NCBI GenBank assembly: GCA_013397075.1
Contig: VWZS01000638.1
Coordinates: 632,847-696,846, forward strand
Direction: 5' to 3'
Source of the DNA: Rhabdornis inornatus
Lineage: Eukaryota; Chordata; Aves; Passeriformes; Rhabdornithidae
Length of the DNA: 64,000 nt
Shown: piece by piece, positions 12,181-26,362 of the stretch
Layout of the letters: each line of letters starts with the position of its first letter
How positions within the stretch are numbered: the stretch's first letter is position 1
Notes under the pieces: model-generated
Databases searched by the model: none
The model's input: the letters and a program-made list of their open reading frames with translations, nothing else
Told to the model about the DNA's origin: nothing
Made by a program: the position numbers and the translations under genes

Positions 12181-15100
12181 ATACAGGAAATCTGCTGGTG
12201 GCCTTGAGGTGGGAAGCTCTCTGCTGCTCCTGCTGCCCCCCTAAACTAGTAGGAGTCACAAGCAATTCACAAGTAATTCACAATTCAGTGAACAGAGCGA
12301 CCCCTGAAACTGCCAAATCTGTATTTACAGAAGCACAGCTGTGCCCTGCAAAGGCTGCTGCAGACATGTGAATTTGGGAAGGACAGAACTTTCTCACAAC
12401 TACAGCAAAGGACTGCTGCAGTCCACAGACTTCTTTGGTGACAAAAATATACCACGTCTGCATGCCAGAAAACTACACAAGTTCATATACCAGGAACTAG
12501 ACTAGTCATTTTTCCAGAAAGCAATTAGAGGGATGCAGATTACATCCTTCCTGTAGCTGCAGTGCTCAAAAGTAATGTCTGTTCTATAACATGTAATAAA
12601 GAAAAGATGTTTTAAATATTTATTTGTAATACATATTGTATACTGATATGCTTTTCCATTTTCTTCATTTATAACAAATACACTTTCATGTAGTTTTTAA
12701 ATGTAGGATCCAGATATAATCTCACCTCTGCCACTGATGTCTCATGTAACTTAAAAAAAGTTGCATCACTTTTCTGCACTCTGCTATTAAGATACGGCAA
12801 TTGTACACTACCACAATTCCCAGTGTTTACTAAAAAGTCAGTAATTTTCTATATTATCAAGATGTTAAATCATAGACAGGTACAGGCATGACAACAAACA
12901 CAGGAAATCTTCACTTGTAATCAAAATTAAACCTTAACAATAGAACCAGTAATTTTTGTTCTATTATTTTTGAGAAATTAAGTTATGACTAATTAAATTT
13001 GCAAGCAACAGAAAATGCCAGTAGACTAGCAGCAAAACAGTTCAAAACATGTATCAATTTTTTAAAAAAAAATCTTCTGTGTACTAACACAATGATCAAC
13101 AAAATCAAATTTTGGTAGCTATGTTTATTAGGCAAAGAGAAAAACTGCTCTTTCATTGCTGCACATTGTTTCAAACAGATGCATTTTAGGTAGAAAGGCA
13201 ATCAATACTACATACATTCCAAATATTATGGTAAAATTGCTGACTAACTACATAACAGTAGCTCCCAAATCACTAAAATTAGAGGTATGAGCTCACCAGG
13301 AACATTCACCACTTGAAACATCTCCCTGATTATGGGATGGAGCAGCATATCCCATTTGAGGGAAGCTATTGATAAAATATATTTTAACATTTTCTTCAAG
13401 AAATGGGAAGTAGGAAATTGAATGCAGTGTAGGTCTCAAGACCACCCAAGGGTAGAAAGAATGATACATGCAAATGTATCGGAAAAAAATCCTAACTCTT
13501 CCTCCTACAGCTTAACACTTAATAACTTCCTAATTTATTTAACAGCATTTAGTTCAGCTTCCACCAAAAGAGCTTGTATGCATTAGGTCATCGCAAAAAA
13601 TTTATATAGTTCCCTTGTGTAAGCCTCTAACTAAATTTCTTACGTGTCTGGCTTGTAGGAAAATACCAGTCACAGAAGCATGTGCAGACAAAAAGCTGCC
13701 TGCTTTCTTCTCTGGGAGGCATTAAGCATGGATTGAACAGTGACAACAATTACCCCTGGCACACAAAAGCCAGGGAGAGGAGGGGGATGGGAGCCTGAAC
13801 TGTCCCTCCCTTCCCAAGCTCCAGCTCACAGCTCCTCTGCGGGGCTTCCTGCAGATTTTGGAAGGTTCTGTTACGTGGAGTATATGCTGCACTCCTGCCC
13901 AGGGCACCCTCAGGGCAGCAAGAGACACAGACCATACAAAGTCCCAACAGTTCTTTCTTAAAGATGTTCATGTTTTTATTGTAAAAGGATCTATCATTTA
14001 CCAGATGCACATATGAATTTTAACTAATTAAGCTGCTTGTACCACCTGTAAGGCTAAAAGAAAGATAAACTAATGAAATTGAAAAATTATGCTGTCTCAG
14101 CCCTCTTTCTCACTGCAGCTGATGAAAAAAATTTTGTGGCAGAAAAATCTGTATTATGAGGAAAATAAGTGTTACTAGGAAGCAGCAGGCAAAGTGAGTG
14201 CCTAGGTATACACATGCCCACTTTTACATATTTCAGGTTTGAATACGTAGCCAAAAAAGAAGAGGAACATCTTAAAGTCATTCTTCACCCACGTGCACAG
14301 CTGTGGCTCAGCTGCTGCCCAGGTGCAAGTAGACAAGAACCTCCCCCCACTGCACAGCAAATAAGCAAAAGCTTCCATCTCTGTATGAGGAGAAAATGCG
14401 CACCAAAGCACAAAGGAGCAAAGACAAACCCGTGCCTGCTGGCCAGCAGAGTTAGGAAGGCTTTGTAAAGAGACAGTTTTAGTAGAAGGCAGCCTAACTG
14501 CGTTTCATACTCCACTCAAAAAATACACTAGGAAATCCTCATGAACTCTCGCGTTTGCAACCAATACCAATGAACCTGTAGTATCAGGCACCGGCATTGC
14601 CATTTTCTTCCTACTCCAACATTAAAGCCACCCTCTAAACTTCCTTTAGGACATTTGCTGGTAATCATCACATTAAAGACCTGTAGGCAGTCTGTGATTC
14701 CAACTTCCACTGCATGGCCAATGGAAGAGCTCAGGAGAAAACCTGTGATCTATGTTGTGATCCAGGAATCTTCCCAACATACCCACTGCTGAACAGAACA
14801 GGACTCTGTAGTAGTTTACTGTAAATGGCAGACTGAAAGAAAAAGAACCCACAGCTTCTCTTTACTTCATACCACTGTAACACATTCTGTTTTGCATGAA
14901 AGAGGTCAAAAACCGTGCAACCCAAAGAAAGCTTTCTGTAACAAAAGGTAACAAGCAGACCACCAGATCGGGCACTAAGGGCAGGAGAACACACAGAGGG
15001 CGTCAGAGCGAGCCACCCCACCACCCACTCCACAAAAGCAAGCACAAAGTGATATCCACCTCCCAAACATTATTACAACCTTTGGGAAACCATGACTCAG

Positions 15101-18100
15101 CTAAGAAGTGGGCTGGGAACAAAGCCCATGCACAGAACAGTTTGTTGTGCCTACACAACACCTGCAAACCTCAAGGATATAGAAATCCTCCCTTGTGGAA
15201 CTGCATGTAGCTCTTACAGCACCAAGACGCCTCGAGCTGACAAGTCCCTCTCTAGAACTCCTCTAAAGCAAATTAGCCGTGACAATTCACACCCTTTCCA
15301 ACATCTAAGAGGGGAGAAAAGTAGATGTTCACGGCACAGAAGTCTTCCATGGCCACTGTGCCTTCCTGCAGACCTCAGTGCTCTAACATGACCGGCTGCC
15401 TGGCCATGCACACACAGGCACAGACCCGCAAATCCAATCCTAGTTCAAAGTGTAGCTTTTGCTGGGAACATTCACGCTTTTCTTGGCACTTAGCTGTACA
15501 TGACATCATTGTGTGGGAAGCCATATGTTAAAGTACACACAAACTTGAATTGACTTTACAAATGTTAATTCTAAGAAAAACTCTCATCAGATTTGCTTAT
15601 AGGGATAACCAGGTCAAATTTTTAAAATGGGAAAGCTTTCCTTCCCCCCACTTCCTTTTCTTTTTTTTTTTTCCTTTTTAATTTCACTCTGCACAGCAAC
15701 TTGATTTTTAGTCTCTAAGCAGCCAGTGTCAGTTTTCATCCAATTGAACGACTAGTGAATAGCTTTATGCTTATACTCAACACTGCAGTGTCCACCAAAA
15801 CCCAGATCCCGGAAGCTTTTGAAAAGGCCAATTAAATTTCTATTAGCCTCTTTTTCAGTGCAGATGACAGATCAGTGAGTAGCATTTTGCACACAAGCAA
15901 AAAATACATCCTTAAAATAATTTTACTTCTTACACTGCATTATCACTATAAAAATCTCTACAAGCAATGAAGTGACAGAGAGCCTGAAGACAACACTAAC
16001 TGTCTAATTAAAACAGAACATACGCTGTATCCTAGAAACCCAGTTATCCATGGGGACTCTCTCCATTGACACATATCCTTAACTGTGCTGTGCTATCAAC
16101 AGAGGAAAAACACCCTTTACTGAGCTTTAAGTTGCTCAGGTCAGCAGGCTCACTGCTCCAAAATCCTGTTACTTCAAGGAATAAATGGAAGTCCCAACCT
16201 GCAGCACCTAAAATCAGCTCCTATGAGAGGCTAATTCACAATTCACAAGGCTTCCGCTACAGACACAAAAGCACGATGAAAAATCTGAAGATGAGATTTT
16301 CAGCTGGCAGGGTACCATCACACTGTATTGAACTCAGAACAACAACTTCATTGCTCCAGGGCCAGACCACAACAATATGCCTGTACATGCTTAATTTTTC
16401 AAACAGTTGTATATGAATAAGCAAATAATACCAAAAATCTCCTGCACAGTTGGATATGAAAGCATTTAGTGGTACTCGCAGCGTGTATCACTTGGCAAAT
16501 CAAGGCACATGAGAGAGAATCTGTCAGCACATTTTCACAGGAAAAGGAGATTTCAAAGAAAAGCTGGGAAAGAGAGTAGAACAGTCCCAGCTACCCCAGC
16601 CTTTGAGGCTGAAAATAAGCGTTTCACCAAAAGAGTGCTGAAAACATGTAAAGAAAAGGGACATTCAAAGAGATGGAACAGAAATTCAAGAAGTACTCAT
16701 GTACATTTAAGCACATTTCAGTAGAGGTTACCTAAGCTTTTTCTTTACAATGTGCAATTTTTATTGACCTTGACCTCACTTGGAAAAAGAGAACTTAAAA
16801 AAAAAACCCATAATAAACAGAGCAACTGCATAATACCAAACATCAAACTTCTTTCATAATTCATACCCACAGAACTTGCAAAAGATAATTTCCTGGCAAA
16901 ATTACTAGAAAAAAAGAAGAAAGAAGGGAAAAGAAGTATTATTTCAAATAAGACCTATACAAAAACTTAACCAAAACAAACAAATGAAAATGACCTTCTC
17001 TATAGGCTGTCAAGCTTAGGCATGCATGTACAACATAGACAAATTCAATGCAGATATCCTTATTAGAGATTCTAGAACTGCACTGGCTTTAAGAATAATT
17101 ATGGTATCAAGTAGTATGTTTTCCTGTGCAAGTATCTCAAGACTTAGCAACTCATTCTGGTCTTTTTGTCCTTTTCTCCTTAGCAACATACTCAAAAGAC
17201 AAGTAAAGAAACTGCCGTAGCTCACATCTGAAGAGAAATGAAACTTGCCCAAAGCCTTTTCCTCCACAATGCAACTCCTTAATGCAATCCAACAGCCCTA
17301 ATCAGCGCTCTCAGAGCACTCTGCTGCAAACAGGTTATCCTGAGCTACGGCTGCCTAAGCTTCCAGACCTGGGACCAACTTCATGACCAACACAAATGAG
17401 TTCAGCTCTGCCAGCTCCAGCCAGGTTAGACCCTCTTTTCCCAGTACAGAAATTGGTGCAGCTGTGACACCTCCAGTTATCAGACATACCTACTAAGATA
17501 CCCACGATTCTAAGGTGTGAGAGTCTTCTATTTCTTAGTACTCTTATTTGCTTTAGAGCCGTGTGGCACTCCAAACTTAGCATAAAGAAGCTATGGATAC
17601 CGAAGTCTCCAAGTCATGGCAATAAAACTAGCCTGTAATAAGAACTACAGTTTCTCCATGGCCCTAGAAACTTCAAAGTCTCAGTAAACAACAGGGGAAA
17701 AAAATTTAAACATTATGTTACTAAGAGTAGCAGAAATAAACCATAAAAATATCTGCTGGAGGAAACAATGAATATATAGATAATCCAAAAGGAGAATCTA
17801 AGCACAGATTACATATTTCTTACTAGAATGTGTAAAGAAGAACCAGCAAGGTAACAAAACAACTGTCAAGAGAAGTATATGGGAGTGGAAAGCATTTAAT
17901 AGTCCTACTTTATGGGGCAGTCTGCTCACAGCATGTTTTACAGGAACAACATCTCTTCAGGAACATCACAAAGTAAAATTTTCTAATTCAAATATTGGGA
18001 AATACACCATAAAACAACAACAAAAAGGGCAGGCAAGGAATCTCCTCCTACCAAAACTTAACGCACACCAGCCAAGTGAGAAACAATCTTGGTAAACAGA

Positions 18101-18984
18101 TCCATGCATGTGCCTTTCTCAGGCAAGACTACCAGCAGAGCAACTGAAACACATTTCAGAACAACTGAGCATTAAAAAAACCAAGAAGTCACAGCATAGC
18201 TTGGAGAAGATGTTTGTGTTATAACTGACATTTGTTAGAGACACACAAGAAAACCTATTTACCTTAAAGCAGCAAGGAGAAAAAAAAAGTGGGCAAGGCA
18301 CCATGCACAGGTGGATAAAAGCAGCCAGACTGACACATTCAGTAATAATCACTGCACACTTGTCACCCTGGCTGACGACGACTACTCAAGATCCTGTACT
18401 ACAGCACCATGTTAGCTTGGCTGGGAATTGTTACCAAAGCAAATGATGAGACTGAAGAAATGATCCTTCTAAGTCCTTCACAGGACCTTTCCTGGCCCTT
18501 AAGCTCCCTGGGTCATCTCATCCCTCCACTTCTCTACTGTGCAAGACTGCATAAGGTCCCCAACTCCCTCCATCACTGCTCAGTAAAGCTAGAGACATGA
18601 GACAGTAAGGGCTGTAAATTGCAGCCTACATGGATCACGCACAGGTACACAGGCACCACTCCATGTACCACACATGGCACTGTTAAAAAAAGTGTCTACT
18701 GAAAAAAACTGGGCCAGGTTTAGAAGCTACTCAGGTGAATCTCACATCTGGTTAAAACCACCCTCATTCCCATGCACACTGGAGAAAGCAGCTGGGAAAC
18801 AGGACTGAGATGCATTCTGGCTGCACAGTCTCCAAGACAAAGACAAGTAAAAAGATTAATATCCAGACCAGGAAGCATGGGTGTCATGAGAAGAATACAG
18901 GCTTCTCTTGAATTCAGACCTTGGTATCTGTTTTGACACAATCTGATCTACATTTTAGGACAACTCAGAAGTTTAAACTAGTGA
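12181..18984. other. Intron 1 segment with no recognised element
   Basis: Mostly AT-rich intronic DNA. Short GC-richer islands occur near 13750-13930 and 14280-14460, and a T-rich run near 15659-15678. None shows a recognisable exon or known repeat. Confidence 0.55.
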
Positions 18985-19345
18985 AGTGTGATGAGTTCAT
19001 TATGTGTGACCCCTCAGGACAATACACAATGTTTTTAGAAGTCGAAACACATACACCTTAAGATTCCGAAGAAACTTAGAAGTATCCGTTTTTTCTGTTT
19101 TAATGTGGTCAACCTATCTAATTCAATCTATCTACTTAAAAAAAATATTGTCACATTGACCCTGGTATCAGGTTCCTTTCATATGTGGCATACCTCAGGA
19201 CAGCACACTATGTTTAGAAGCTGAAACAGCTACCCATTGGATCCTAAACTCAATCTAGAAGTTGGGGGTTGATGTCACAAATAGCTACAAAAGCCCTTCT
19301 ATTTAAAAAATACCACTGCATTGAAACTAGGGCTGCCAGTGTTCT
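18985..19345. repeat. Diverged tandem duplication, unit about 165-181 bp
   Basis: Two adjacent units share ordered landmarks. CCTCAGGAC occurs at 19012-19020 and 19193-19201. Each is followed by a similar CACAATG/CACTATG...TTTAGAAG...GAAACA stretch, then TTAGAAGT or TCTAGAAGT, then an A run and CATTGACCCTGG or CATTGAAACTAGG (19154 and 19319). The offset falls from 181 to 165 along the unit, so small indels separate the copies. The similarity was judged by eye; boundaries are approximate. Confidence 0.7.
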
Positions 19346-22055
19346 CCACAAGGTACCATATATCAAAGCTTTTCCCTTCCCTTTCCAAAATTTTCCCAGA
19401 GAAAGGAAGTAAATTCAGTTACATCTGTAATGAGACAGAACTGTGGGAAAGCAAAAGTTCAGTTTTATGGGGAATAATGGAGTTTCAAGAGTAAGAACAA
19501 AAAGTAGAGACAAGACTGATGCACATTTTATAATTTGCAAATAGGTATGATTTTCCAAGATAAAGAACAGATCCCTTTCTGATCACAAACAGCTATTCTG
19601 CTTTACTGCATACTTAGTGCAATTCAAAATAATTGCAGGCTTCTTCTGTTGATTTTTCAAAAAAATTGGCCTATCAACACAATGTCTCCAAACAAAAATG
19701 AAATTAAATGACTGCACATATTATTAGCTACTTCTACTTTTATCCAAGATAATGTTAAAATACACAGTATCACAGGATAAAGAAATACACCTGATCTGAT
19801 AATTTCCACAGTTTATCAGTCTTAAAAAACTTAGTGTTCAGAAGAATTCTATTTGAACCTGAAACGAGTTCAAAAGAAAGGGGAAAAATACACTAGTGTT
19901 CTCTAGTAAGTTATCAGCTGTTTATGATAGTGTATTTACAACGCACATAAATGTTCTTTCATATATCCCTTAGAAACCTGGAAAATCACACCTGCCTTTA
20001 AGGACAGAGGCTGCTAAAGGAGAGCACATCAGGTATAACCAAATATTCTCTTAAGAGCCAACCCCAGCTCCCATACATTGGGCTCCTTCCCCTTTCTTAG
20101 GCAGAAGGGCTAAATTGAAGATCCTCATTGATTGTTGAAGCATTTTTTTCTAATAACCTAATCCCAAGAAATAACATTACACATAATAACTATATGCCCA
20201 CACCTTAGAAACCACTAAAAGTGTTGAAACACCCCAAACAAAATTTTTTGAGGCAACTACTTCAAATACAGTTAAATAAATAAAATTACCTCATGAGGAA
20301 ATACTTTCCTATGGAGAAGAGCAGCCACAATCAATAAAGTCTTCTGCATTAAGTTGATTTCAATTATTTAAGAGGCTGCACCATGCATATGGCTATTTTT
20401 TTCCCCTTACTAAAGCTTGGCTTTTCGCAAGTCACAATGCCTAAGTGTCCATGTTCAAAAAAGGCCACTGTTTATGGATCACAGCACACACACTCGGTAC
20501 TACTCTGGCCTGTATAGTCAAACTAGCATAAAATTTTTATGCATGCTAAAGGAAAGAAGGTCAGTCTTACATAAGTTATGAGCTACAATTTACTCTATTT
20601 CATTCCCTGTGCTTTCAATTCCCCCCACAACAAACAGCCACTTGGGAGCGGACATTTAGCCTAATTATCTCTAACTGCAATACTCCCACTATCCCATGAA
20701 TATTCTCTTGTTATAAACTGACCTAATATAGAGACTGGCATAAGTATAGTTACCATAGACTTAAGACATAATTTCCACACTCCCTGGATAGAAAAAAAAC
20801 ACTTCAGCATGGGTTTTTTCCCCAAGTAATAATTAGAATAAATTATTCTAAAAACACAGGGAAGTTTCTATATTCTTTTTAAGTGGACCAGATGGGGCTC
20901 AAAATGGTCTAAAGAAAAGGCTTTGGAATACATGAGCTTGGTTATCCTTTCCTTTTAACCTTACACAGGTATTCACACATCTGTCAAGTGCTGTTATCCT
21001 AACCTGGGGAAGTTTGCACACAGAACTTCTAGCATTGGACTCACCCAGGAAAGGATGTGGTACAGACAAAATCTGCTAATTAAAATAAAAAGAGAAAAAG
21101 CACTGCAAGTACAACAGTTTGAGCTTTGCTTTCAAATGCATAATATTTATCAATGTTTCCATTTGCAACGATCTGACCCTGATTCAAAATTTGGAGTAAG
21201 AATTTTCTTTTCTGTGCAGATTTTCTCCTGCAGAGCCAACATTACACGGCACCCACCGCAGCAGTACAACTCAGCTTAGCAGTCCTAAGCAAAGCCCCTT
21301 GACTGCTTTAGAAAACAGTGTCTCTCATCCAGCTGACTGCACAAGATCCTTCAGGAAGGGATACAAACCCAGGTGGGTAGCCCCATGCTATGATACTAGA
21401 AAAGGAATTAAATGAGCTTTTTGTGTGACTTTGTCTAGTTTTAGATGCTGCGCTTAAGGAAAAATATAGTCTAATTATAAAGAATCCAAAGAAAAGTGCA
21501 AGAGTGGAGGGACAGGGGTGCTCCAATGAGGAAACAACTGGGATAAAGTTGGGATTAATCATCCTAAAAGGAAAATTATTAAAGTCTAAAGAGAGGTGCA
21601 GAATAAAACATGCCAATGGTTTTCAAGTTTATGTAAAATTATAGAAAGGAGGAATATTTCTTTTCCACATCTGTACTGGACAGCTCAGCAATTTACCAAT
21701 AGCCATGAGGATGTTTTCCAAAGGTCATTCTGTATCAGAAAGGATTGCTCCAGATGCCCCCATCACTACAGGTCTTTAAGAACAGTTAAAACAACCACAT
21801 CAGGAATTATAATTTCAGCTGATTCTTGCTTTGAGACTTCTTTCAGACCTACTTCCTCTGATCCAGGCTGTTCAGATGCACTGTAGACAGAAATCAATGT
21901 CACATTTTAAAGTTGCATGGCTAAATATTCTGTCCAGTTTCTCATATACTGGAAAGATGTTTAAAACAAAATAAACCAATAGGCTGTGCTTACGAACATC
22001 CAAACTTTCCTGCTACTTGAAAAAGGAACCTCTCCAAGATATGTGAAAACAAAAG

Positions 22056-22105
22056 TATTATATATAGTGAGATATACAGATATAGATACAAATATATATA
22101 TACAT
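22056..22105. repeat. Imperfect TA/GATA-rich microsatellite
   Basis: Alternating TATATA, GATATACAGATATAGATACA and ATATATATA blocks form a low-complexity tract. Confidence 0.8.
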
Positions 22106-24668
22106 CCACCATAAGCATAAGGTTGCCAAGGAAAAGATAAACTAACACAAAGGTACGCTGAGCAGGGATTTTAATTATAGTGATTATAGGGAATTCCCTA
22201 ATCCTAACTGTCAATTAGTTGCCTGTGGGTAGTAAGCAAAGTGCATAGAACTATAAGAGCAACAGAACAATATGTTCTGTATTCAGCTGGAAAAAAAGCA
22301 TATACAAACAACTTAACACCACTGAGGACTTGGCAGTGAAAGAAACCAGTGTTTGAAAGCAGTATGTGCAGGATTTAGTCACCAGTTGTGCATCCTTTGT
22401 GGTGAATGTATTTACATCATCTCTGAACAACCACAGAAACTCATCACAGAAGCACAACTTGTCTAGCTGTGCTGTCAGGGACCTTCCTCAAGTGAGGCAA
22501 GCCTCCAAATTCTCTTTCTTGCCTTCCAGCATTGCCCATTCCCTTTCAAAGGACACACTGTTCAGTCCTTCATTAAAACTGGAATAAAAAGTCAAATGTT
22601 ATGAAAGACTCAAACCAAGTAGCATTTCCACCTGTAAGCAAATCACAGCTGATGTTCAGCTCTCCAAAATTTGTTTCCACATCTTCTTACAACCATGAGA
22701 AAGGAGAAAGAAATTATAACCAGTTTCTTAGTTACAACCACAAACATTTTAAAAGCATTCAGTACAAACCTCCATACCTCCAATTGTAAAGTCAAAAAAG
22801 TCATCCCTATCACAAGCACACTCTCTACTTCATGAGGTTGTTTCACCCTCTCCTTCCCTCCCCTGCTGCTTCCCACGATACCTACATCAAGGATGAAACC
22901 AAAGTAATGAAAAATTTATTTTGAGCTGCTTTGGACTCTGAGAGTTAGCAAAGAAGTTTCTTCAGCAGCCTAGGCTGTGGTTACCCTCAGCTGCACTCCC
23001 AAGACCTGCTTGGGCCTCCAAAACTACACACATTTTAACAACTAGTGCTGCCCTGCTAACTGAGATTAAGAGCACAGTAGGACAGCTCCTGCTGCTGTGG
23101 AATGCTTCAAATTCCTATCACTGCTGACAAAAATGGTGTGAGATAAATTTCCAAGCATGTACTGCACACTGCACTAGAAGTCATGCTCCCCTCCCCCAAA
23201 CTTATACTATATGATGCTTCCACCCGAAAAACTCTGATGAAAAATGGACATGAACAGTCACACTTCTGTGCTGTAGGGTCAAGGCTCTGACACCTGCAGC
23301 AGTAGTGGTTATTTCAGCCTCAGCTGGGAAGGCAAGAGAGGCTGCCCTTTATGTGGAAGTAGAACTGGAAGAAAATTTATACACATCTTGCCCTTAGAGA
23401 TAGAGCTGTTCTGACATTGCCATCCTAGGATCAAAGAAGTGAGGTTTGCCTCCTCTAGTAAGTATAACACACTGGTCCCCAACAGGCAGGATAGTTAAAA
23501 TGGGAACCCTTGGTGACATATCAAGGTATAGCAGGTAAAAACTATTTTGCTGTTACTTGCTGGTTTGTGGCACCATGAACAAGGCCCCAACAGAGATCCA
23601 GACTCCAGGCCTTGGCAATACCTGCTCCATGAAAACCAGCTTCATGAAAGTTACACTAAGTGCTGGTAGGAGTTTGGTCTCAGTCATAATATCGTAAATT
23701 AAATTTGTTCTGAACTATTGAAACTAGACCCAAAAGATATTTTTCTCTAGCTTCTTATTCTCCCCTCTTGCAAAGTTAACTACCAGGCACCATTTCAACT
23801 TGAGATGATCCTAGACTTTATTCATTCACATACATACACATATTCATTCTCTAGTAAGATTTGGAAAAAGCTAAAAGCATATGGCCACGTAAGCTTTCTA
23901 CAAATTCAGCAGTAACATCTGAGATTATTCCCAGCAATATTTTCCATTCTGGCCCATCAGATCACTAAATCATTTAACCCACAAGTGGTTCTGCTTATTA
24001 TTTCCTCAAAATGAATGACATTAAAAGACTGGAATACTCAGTACCAAACTCAGCTGGGAGATGCAAGCAGTAAAGTTTCCATCCCAGAAAACTTCATACA
24101 AATAGTACACATTTCAGTCAAACCACAACCTGCTTAATAAAGGAACAAAAACATACAGGAAAACAGCCGTATTATCACAAGTATATACAAAGCCAGAGTA
24201 CCGTCATCTTCACAGGCGGCTATGTCACTAAAGCACCCATTCAGATTCTAAAAAGCTTCCTTGAGACCCTCAAGGTCCAGGTATCCCCATAATTACCCCC
24301 ACAATCTTCTTATTTGCTCAGAAGTCCCTGCTAACACTAGCTGTCAAATAAAACCCTGAGAAATCACTTCCCCATATTTTGCAGCGCTACCTCAAAAAAC
24401 AGTAAGCACACTTTGTGGTTAAGGACCAGTTATCCTTTTAAGAGACAGGAGGAAAATGCGGACACTCAACGCACTACCTGCAGTTGCCAGTTCTAGTTTT
24501 AGCAGTTTCCATGCCAAGAGACATGGGATGTGGCTTCCCATTCGCCAGGTCTCTGAAATGTCACATTACACAAACCACCATGAGGATGAATGCAAATGGA
24601 AGGAGTCTCATGCCATGAAAATATGAACAGCTAAAGGCCCTGGAAAAAGCAGGTGAAGAGAACATTAA

Positions 24669-24696
24669 ACATATATATAACATATATATATATATT
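24669..24696. repeat. (TA)n microsatellite
   Basis: Two TA-dinucleotide tracts are separated by one AACA interruption. Confidence 0.85.
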
Positions 24697-25956
24697 ACCT
24701 CTAGTGTATACATAGACATAATACATCAATATGTGTATGTTCCAGGTCATTTCTAAGGGTCCTCCCTCCTACACAGCTGAGCTTAAAGCTGTGATCTTTC
24801 CCAATTTCAAAGCCTGAGACGCAGCTCTTATTTCAAGAATATATTCTTCCCTCTGTCTTCACCCAAGATATCAAAGTACACGGAATCCCATAAAGCTTGT
24901 ATCTAAACTCTGCTATGATTTCATGGAGACTTAAATCCTCACCTCCATCTCTCTTCTCCCTCCAATTCCAAATTTTCATTCACCAACTCAAGATGAAGAT
25001 CTTAATATTCTTGTGAAGATTTATAACATCCTGATCTACCTCTAAAAATTCTAAGGGCCTTTGGCATAGTAAGTGTAATGATCACCTTAAGGAAGGCTAC
25101 AAGAAAACCAGCTAGCAGTAACAACCAAAGGCACGTAAACAAAGCATGTTGCTCCTCCTGTCAGAAGGCAGCACTGGAAATGGGCAATCTGAGGAACATG
25201 ATTCCCAGCTCTGTCTCTGGGAGATACTGCAGGAGCCTCCTTCGCAGATCTGTTTCTAACAGCTGCCAATGATGCACAGACCATAATCTAAAAATCGCTA
25301 TACTAAGCTTGCTTTCCTAAGCAAGTATGGAGTAAGTTATTTTACTTCTGCCTTCTCCAGTAACTTCTGAATCCAACAGCCAATTCAAAATACACTCAAC
25401 AGAAGTCTAAAAACTCAGAAATAACCACTTGCATATTTCATTAACATAAGCATCTGAGATGAGGAAAATATAAATTAATCATTCATCAGCCCTTCTCTCC
25501 AGTGAGTGAGACTCAGGCAGAAATCATGCTTTTAAGATGCCTTCTGGGAGCAGCTGGATAGCAAACTTGCATATCCACAGTTCTACACATAGCACCACAT
25601 GTACTGTCTGTTGCCTAGTTCAAGTATCTCTTTGACACTGATCTGCTGTGACTGTCCTCGTTGGACAGAGATAAAGAGAGGAGAGAGAAACAGAACACTA
25701 GTGTCAAGGTCCTGGGTTTCATAAATTCTGCCCATCATGGAATATATTTATTTGAGGTCACAGTGCCCTTCCATCCACCCACCCAGTTCTGTCCTGTGCA
25801 GAAATCCCAAATCCACCTAGTCACGACAGTTTCTCAACTGGCTGCTCAAAACACTGAACCTAACCACTTCAGAAAATGAATCCTACTTCCAAGTTGCTTC
25901 CGCACATGGTTTGAGCAGCCAAACTCCTCCAGACTCAAAGCTCAACCTGGCAAACA

Positions 25957-26362
25957 ATCATAAAATTGGTTAGGTTGGAAGAGACTTTTAATATTAAGTC
26001 AAACCATTAACCTAACAGTGTCAAGTTCACCACTAAACCATGTTCTTATGTGTCACACCTACATTTATTTCAAATACCTCCAGGGATGGTGACTCAACAG
26101 CTTCCCTGGGCAGCCTGTTCCAGAGCTTGACAACCCTTCCAATTGGGTAATTCTTCCTAATATCTAATCTGAACCTTCCCTGGCACAACTTGAAGCCACC
26201 ATTTTCTCTTGTCTTGTTACTTGTGAGAAGAGACAAGGTGATGAGGTGCCTCCTTTTCTCCAGGCTAAATATCTCCAGTTCCCTCAGCTCATAAAACTTC
26301 TGCCCCAGCCCCTACTCCAGCTTCATTGTCCTTCTCTGGAGAGGCTCAAGGTCTTCTTAGTT
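25957..26362 (-). mobile_element. CR1 LINE fragment, 3' end, minus strand
   Basis: On the minus strand this is the 3' part of a CR1 non-LTR retrotransposon. The C-terminal end of ORF2 is readable as an uninterrupted frame (26236 to 26033) containing IRKNYPIGRVVKLWNRLPRE and AVESPSLEVF, the hallmark CR1 C-terminus. It is followed by the 3' UTR with GGTTGGAA on the plus strand at 25974-25980. 5' truncated, as is typical. Compared with the usual CR1 order, the stretch between the GEKRR-like and SLL-like parts is shortened near 26236, suggesting an internal deletion. Not active. Confidence 0.93.

Larger units (their letters stand above)
19346..25956. other. Intron 1 segment with AT microsatellites
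   Basis: AT-rich intronic sequence. It holds imperfect TA/GATA-rich tracts at about 22056-22105 and 24669-24696, and a near-perfect palindrome around 20832-20850 (TTAGAATAA, one base, TTATTCTAA). No exon or transposon was recognised. Confidence 0.55.

Noticed and set aside
11876..12265. 129-codon minus-strand frame with a WCEPITI string that briefly resembled a frizzled cysteine-rich domain
   Set aside because: The remaining cysteines and the NxT/PN pattern of that domain do not follow, so the likeness is accidental; openness is explained by local GC content.
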